Assembly (NCBI GenBank): GCA_009774345.1 | Contig: VSNR01000020.1 | Span: forward strand, 1-32,947 | Direction of reading: 5' to 3' | Source: Lachnospiraceae bacterium | GTDB lineage: Bacteria > Bacillota > Clostridia > Lachnospirales > Lachnospiraceae | Length of the DNA: 32,947 nucleotides | In this document: positions 30,623 to 32,947 of the stretch, piece after piece | Layout: every line of letters starts with the position of its first letter | How positions within the stretch are numbered: the first letter of the stretch is position 1 | Translations under genes and position numbers: made by a program | The notes under the pieces: generated by a model | Told to the model about the DNA's origin: nothing | What the model saw: the letters and a program-made list of their open reading frames with translations, nothing else | The model's database searches: none

Positions 30623-31729
30623 TCATAATAATTCTGCCAGATACCCCGCCAGTACCTCCGCCGCCTGCTGGTGGCATTTGAATCCGGGGTGCTCCCGCGA
30701 GCCTGCGCTCTCCGGCGTCATCGGCGGAAGCGGTAAATATAATACTTTGTGGTCTGACGCCTCCTGCGCATACGCGGACACCGCCTCCTGAATATACTGC
30801 TGAAAATCCATGCCAAGCATCCCAAAGCACCATACGATCTGCGCGCTCGGATTGCAGGAGCGGAGCAGCCCGAGAAACGCCTTTGCCGCCTGCTGGAATG
30901 CCTTGACATCCTCCATGCAGTACGAGCCGTCCGCCTCTCTTCGCATTTTATAGCGCTCTCCTGTCTGCGTGTCCGTCCACGCTGGCTGGTCAAAGGATGC
31001 CGCATCGTTTGTCCCCAGATTGACCACCACTACATCCGGCTGCCAGCTCGCAAAATCATGCGGCTGTTTCCCGCCAAGCCGCTCATTTTCTGCGCCCGGC
31101 ATCAGACTGCAAATCTCTTTGTAATACTTTGGCAGCGCGCCGTTTATATTATTGTCCCATGTGTTGTGCACACCCCATCCGCTCTGGGAAAAAATCCTGT
31201 ACTCCGCATCCAGCCGCTCTGCCGTCTGATAGGCATAGCTTCTGACCGCCGAGAAAAACATCGGTATCCAGTCCTGCTCGCTCTTTGCGCCAAAAAGCCC
31301 CTCGCCGGAAGTGATGCTGTCCCCGATAAACTCCATCTTGAGCTTCTTGTCCGCAACCGGATAAAACGTCCCGTCATGGCGCAGCGCATGAATATGAATG
31401 TAGGATTCCCCATCATCGCTCATCGCCTGCAAATCTTTGAAAAAATGCACATTCTTGACCGTTTCAGGACTCATGCCGCGAAACAGCGGAATCCAGTATC
31501 TGCCCTTTTGCAGCATCTGTCTGCCCACCCAGTCTCCGTTCACAGTATAGCTAAACCACGGCTCGTACAGGTGAAACGTGACTTCGAGCTCCACCCAGAG
31601 CTCCGAGCCCGTCACATTGCACTCAAACCCGCTCGCCGTCCAAAACAGCGTCAGCGGGTCGCGGCACGCTGTTGTCCTGCCATGAATCTTAATCTCTGGA
31701 ATCTCTTTCAGTTTAGTCTCCCTCAGCAT
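30623..31729 (-). CDS. Two-domain SGNH carbohydrate acetyl-esterase
   Basis: This 368-residue protein has an N-terminal beta-sandwich-like region (1-125, aromatic, with HLYEPWFSYTVNGDW) followed by an SGNH hydrolase: nucleophile Ser 138 in FIGDSITSGEG, block III GTND (239-242), and His 347 in EHPGFKCHQQAAE. This layout matches carbohydrate esterase family 2-type enzymes and related acetyl-mannan esterases of gut Firmicutes. It lacks a signal peptide, so it probably removes acetyl groups from imported oligosaccharides. AAGGAGAG upstream fixes the ATG. It lies 25 bp before the GH1-ManA gene and downstream of the GH130 gene, with a hairpin between GH130 and this gene. Family-level confidence is moderate; the SGNH call is firm. 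Confidence 0.8.
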   Translation of the reverse strand: MLRETKLKEIPEIKIHGRTTACRDPLTLFWTASGFECNVTGSELWVELEVTFHLYEPWFSYTVNGDWVGRQMLQKGRYWIPLFRGMSPETVKNVHFFKDLQAMSDDGESYIHIHALRHDGTFYPVADKKLKMEFIGDSITSGEGLFGAKSEQDWIPMFFSAVRSYAYQTAERLDAEYRIFSQSGWGVHNTWDNNINGALPKYYKEICSLMPGAENERLGGKQPHDFASWQPDVVVVNLGTNDAASFDQPAWTDTQTGERYKMRREADGSYCMEDVKAFQQAAKAFLGLLRSCNPSAQIVWCFGMLGMDFQQYIQEAVSAYAQEASDHKVLYLPLPPMTPESAGSREHPGFKCHQQAAEVLAGYLAELL

Positions 31730-31776
31730 CGCAATCTCTCCTTTTTATATCAAATAAAATCCCTGTCCACATGTAC

Positions 31777-31804
31777 GAAAAGAACGCCGCAAATCGGGCG
31801 TTCT
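31777..31804 (-). terminator. Hairpin between GH130 and esterase genes
   Basis: AGAACGCC (31781-31788) pairs with GGCGTTCT (31797-31804); on the - strand a TTTT run follows. It would stop or reduce transcription past the GH130 gene, so esterase and GH1-ManA may be expressed at a lower level or from another promoter. Confidence 0.6.
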
Positions 31805-31811
31805 TCTCACA

Positions 31812-32846
31812 CTATCTCCTGCCAATCTCTGTATCCGATGTTGTCACCTTGCTCTTGGTCTTGATATAGTCAACGATCTCATCAATCTCTGTAAATGCCA
31901 GTCCGACATAGCTGTCCGCCGCACCGTAGTATATCGCAATTCTGCCTGTCTCAGAATCATGAATCGTAGCACAAGGGAAACATACATTTGGCACAAAGCC
32001 TCTCTCCTCATACCACTCTTCCGGTGTCAGCAGGAAATTCTCACAGCGGTACTTCACAATTGAAGGATTGTCAATGTCAAGGATTGCGCCGCCTATAGAG
32101 TACACATAGCCGTTGCAGGTACCTGTCACACCGTGATAGAACAGAAGCCATCCCTCACTCGTCTCAATCGGTGCCGCGCCGCCGCCTATTTTCAAAGACT
32201 GCCACCACTCGTTTCCTTTGCCCATCACGTGCCTGTGCTTGCCCCAGTATACCAAATCCGGGCTCTCGCTCACAAAGATATCGCCAAACGGTGTGTGACC
32301 GGAATCTGAAGGACGGCTCAGCATCATAAAGTTGCCGTTGATCTTTCTCGGGAACAGCACTGCATTTCTGTTAAACGGCAGGAACGGATTCTCGATGCGT
32401 GTGAAGGTCTTGAAGTCTGTCGTCTTTGCCATGCCGATCGCCGCGCCGTAGAAGTCCTGACACCAGATAATATAATATACATCCTCCACTTTCACAAGGC
32501 GGGGATCATATGCATATACTGGCATAAATGGATTTCCAGCCTCATCTACAAAGTTGATCTTGTTCGCGTCAAAATCCCAGTGGATTGCGTCCTCGCTGCG
32601 TCCCAGATAGATATATGGAATGCCGTTTGTCTGCTCGCCGCGGAACACACCGATAAAGGCTCCCTCATACGGGATGACTGCACTGTTGAAGATTCTTGCA
32701 ACCCCCTTTACAGGATTTCTGCCGATAATCGGATTTTCATTGTACCGCCAGATGGGCGCATCGGCAACACCAGAGGTCTTGCCGTCTGCCCTGTCCTGCC
32801 AAGGCATGTTTGGAACTGCCGGACTCATCATTTTTACTTTACTCAT
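31812..32846 (-). CDS. GH130 beta-mannoside phosphorylase family protein
   Basis: This 344-residue five-bladed beta-propeller enzyme fits glycoside hydrolase family 130. Seen: the RNPVKGVARIFNSAVI start with the phosphate-binding Arg cluster, YAYDPRL carrying the likely catalytic Asp 114, MLSRPSDSG, and the ending with IAIYYGAADSYVGLA, typical of the family. Such enzymes split beta-1,4-linked mannosides with phosphate to give mannose 1-phosphate; acceptor specificity (mannooligosaccharide, mannosyl-glucose or mannosyl-GlcNAc) cannot be told by eye. There is no signal peptide. AAGGAGG directly upstream fixes the ATG. With the adjacent SGNH esterase, GH1 and phosphomannose isomerase it forms a cytoplasmic mannoside-catabolic set. 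Confidence 0.9.
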   Translation of the reverse strand: MSKVKMMSPAVPNMPWQDRADGKTSGVADAPIWRYNENPIIGRNPVKGVARIFNSAVIPYEGAFIGVFRGEQTNGIPYIYLGRSEDAIHWDFDANKINFVDEAGNPFMPVYAYDPRLVKVEDVYYIIWCQDFYGAAIGMAKTTDFKTFTRIENPFLPFNRNAVLFPRKINGNFMMLSRPSDSGHTPFGDIFVSESPDLVYWGKHRHVMGKGNEWWQSLKIGGGAAPIETSEGWLLFYHGVTGTCNGYVYSIGGAILDIDNPSIVKYRCENFLLTPEEWYEERGFVPNVCFPCATIHDSETGRIAIYYGAADSYVGLAFTEIDEIVDYIKTKSKVTTSDTEIGRR

Positions 32847-32947
32847 TTTTATATCCTCCTTATTTTCCTTGGTAGTGTCAAGTCTACTACCTGTTTTTTC
32901 TATTCAAAGCCTTTATTTTCGGGAGTTTGCAAAAAAATGAGCATTGA
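32847..32947. other. Upstream region of GH130 gene, right edge
   Basis: It holds the GH130 ribosome site and a short palindrome GGTAGT/ACTACC at about 32870-32890 that could be an operator. The promoter is probably further upstream, outside the window. Confidence 0.4.

Noticed and set aside
1..32947. CRISPR array, tRNA or rRNA genes, prophage or conjugative genes
   Set aside because: I found no regularly spaced repeats, cloverleaf with CCA-type end, rRNA-like segment, or phage or conjugation protein.

Overview
The window looks like a chromosomal piece of a Gram-positive anaerobe of the class Clostridia, most likely a Lachnospiraceae gut commensal. This rests on strong AGGAGG-type ribosome sites, Clostridia-type families (CD3324-like protein, Rpn/PDDEXK nuclease, ARE-type ABC-F, GH130 with a two-domain SGNH esterase, spore photoproduct lyase) and the sigma-A promoters. 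No gene is cut by either window edge. I see no rRNA, tRNA or CRISPR array.

Layout. 1-263 is AT-rich non-coding DNA. 264-3793 (+) holds a 2H phosphoesterase, a D-2-hydroxyacid dehydrogenase and an ABC-F ribosome-protection-type ATPase. The ABC-F gene is preceded by a ~400-nt leader with a three-codon ORF, a long stem and an intrinsic terminator. 3894-5953 (-) is a three-gene ABC-2-type transporter operon whose promoter carries two TGTCCG repeats exactly 21 bp apart, a LytTR-like site. 6147-6675 (-) is a toxin-antitoxin pair with an intact antitoxin and a toxin broken by an internal deletion. 6763-10605 (-) is a tightly overlapping operon: small two-helix membrane protein, AAA ATPase with a DUF4143-like C-terminus, LytTR response regulator and GHKL kinase. 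It probably controls the transporter operon.

10741-13452 (+) carries an unrecognised small ORF, an Asp/Glu racemase-family protein, a 100-residue unknown and a duplicated FliD-like coiled-coil protein. 13515-14483 (-) is an Rpn-family nuclease. 14667-16574 (+) has a CD3324-like protein, a methyltransferase and a possible HTH protein. The first and last of these are preceded by two related leader elements: an 8-codon ORF ending in Ala-TAG fused to two mutually exclusive hairpins. 16592-19260 (+) is an operon of nucleosidase-like protein, spore photoproduct lyase-like radical SAM enzyme and short-chain dehydrogenase.

19271-24947 (-) holds an orphan OmpR/KdpE-type regulator, UvrC, and an FtsH with a ~307-residue Q/N/P-rich C-terminal tail. 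pyrG (25458-27062, +) and class II fba (27170-28033, -) follow. The last part (28288-32846, -) is a carbohydrate cluster that fits beta-mannan or gluco-mannooligosaccharide use: GH130 phosphorylase, SGNH acetyl-esterase-like protein, and a single ORF fusing a GH1 glycosidase to mannose-6-phosphate isomerase.

The most unusual elements are non-coding. Two copies of a ~136-bp structured element (25200-25335 and, inverted, 28157-28291) keep their loop sequences while their stems change in a compensatory way. The first is flanked by a perfect 8-bp direct repeat that looks like a target-site duplication; the second supplies the stop codon of the GH1-ManA fusion.
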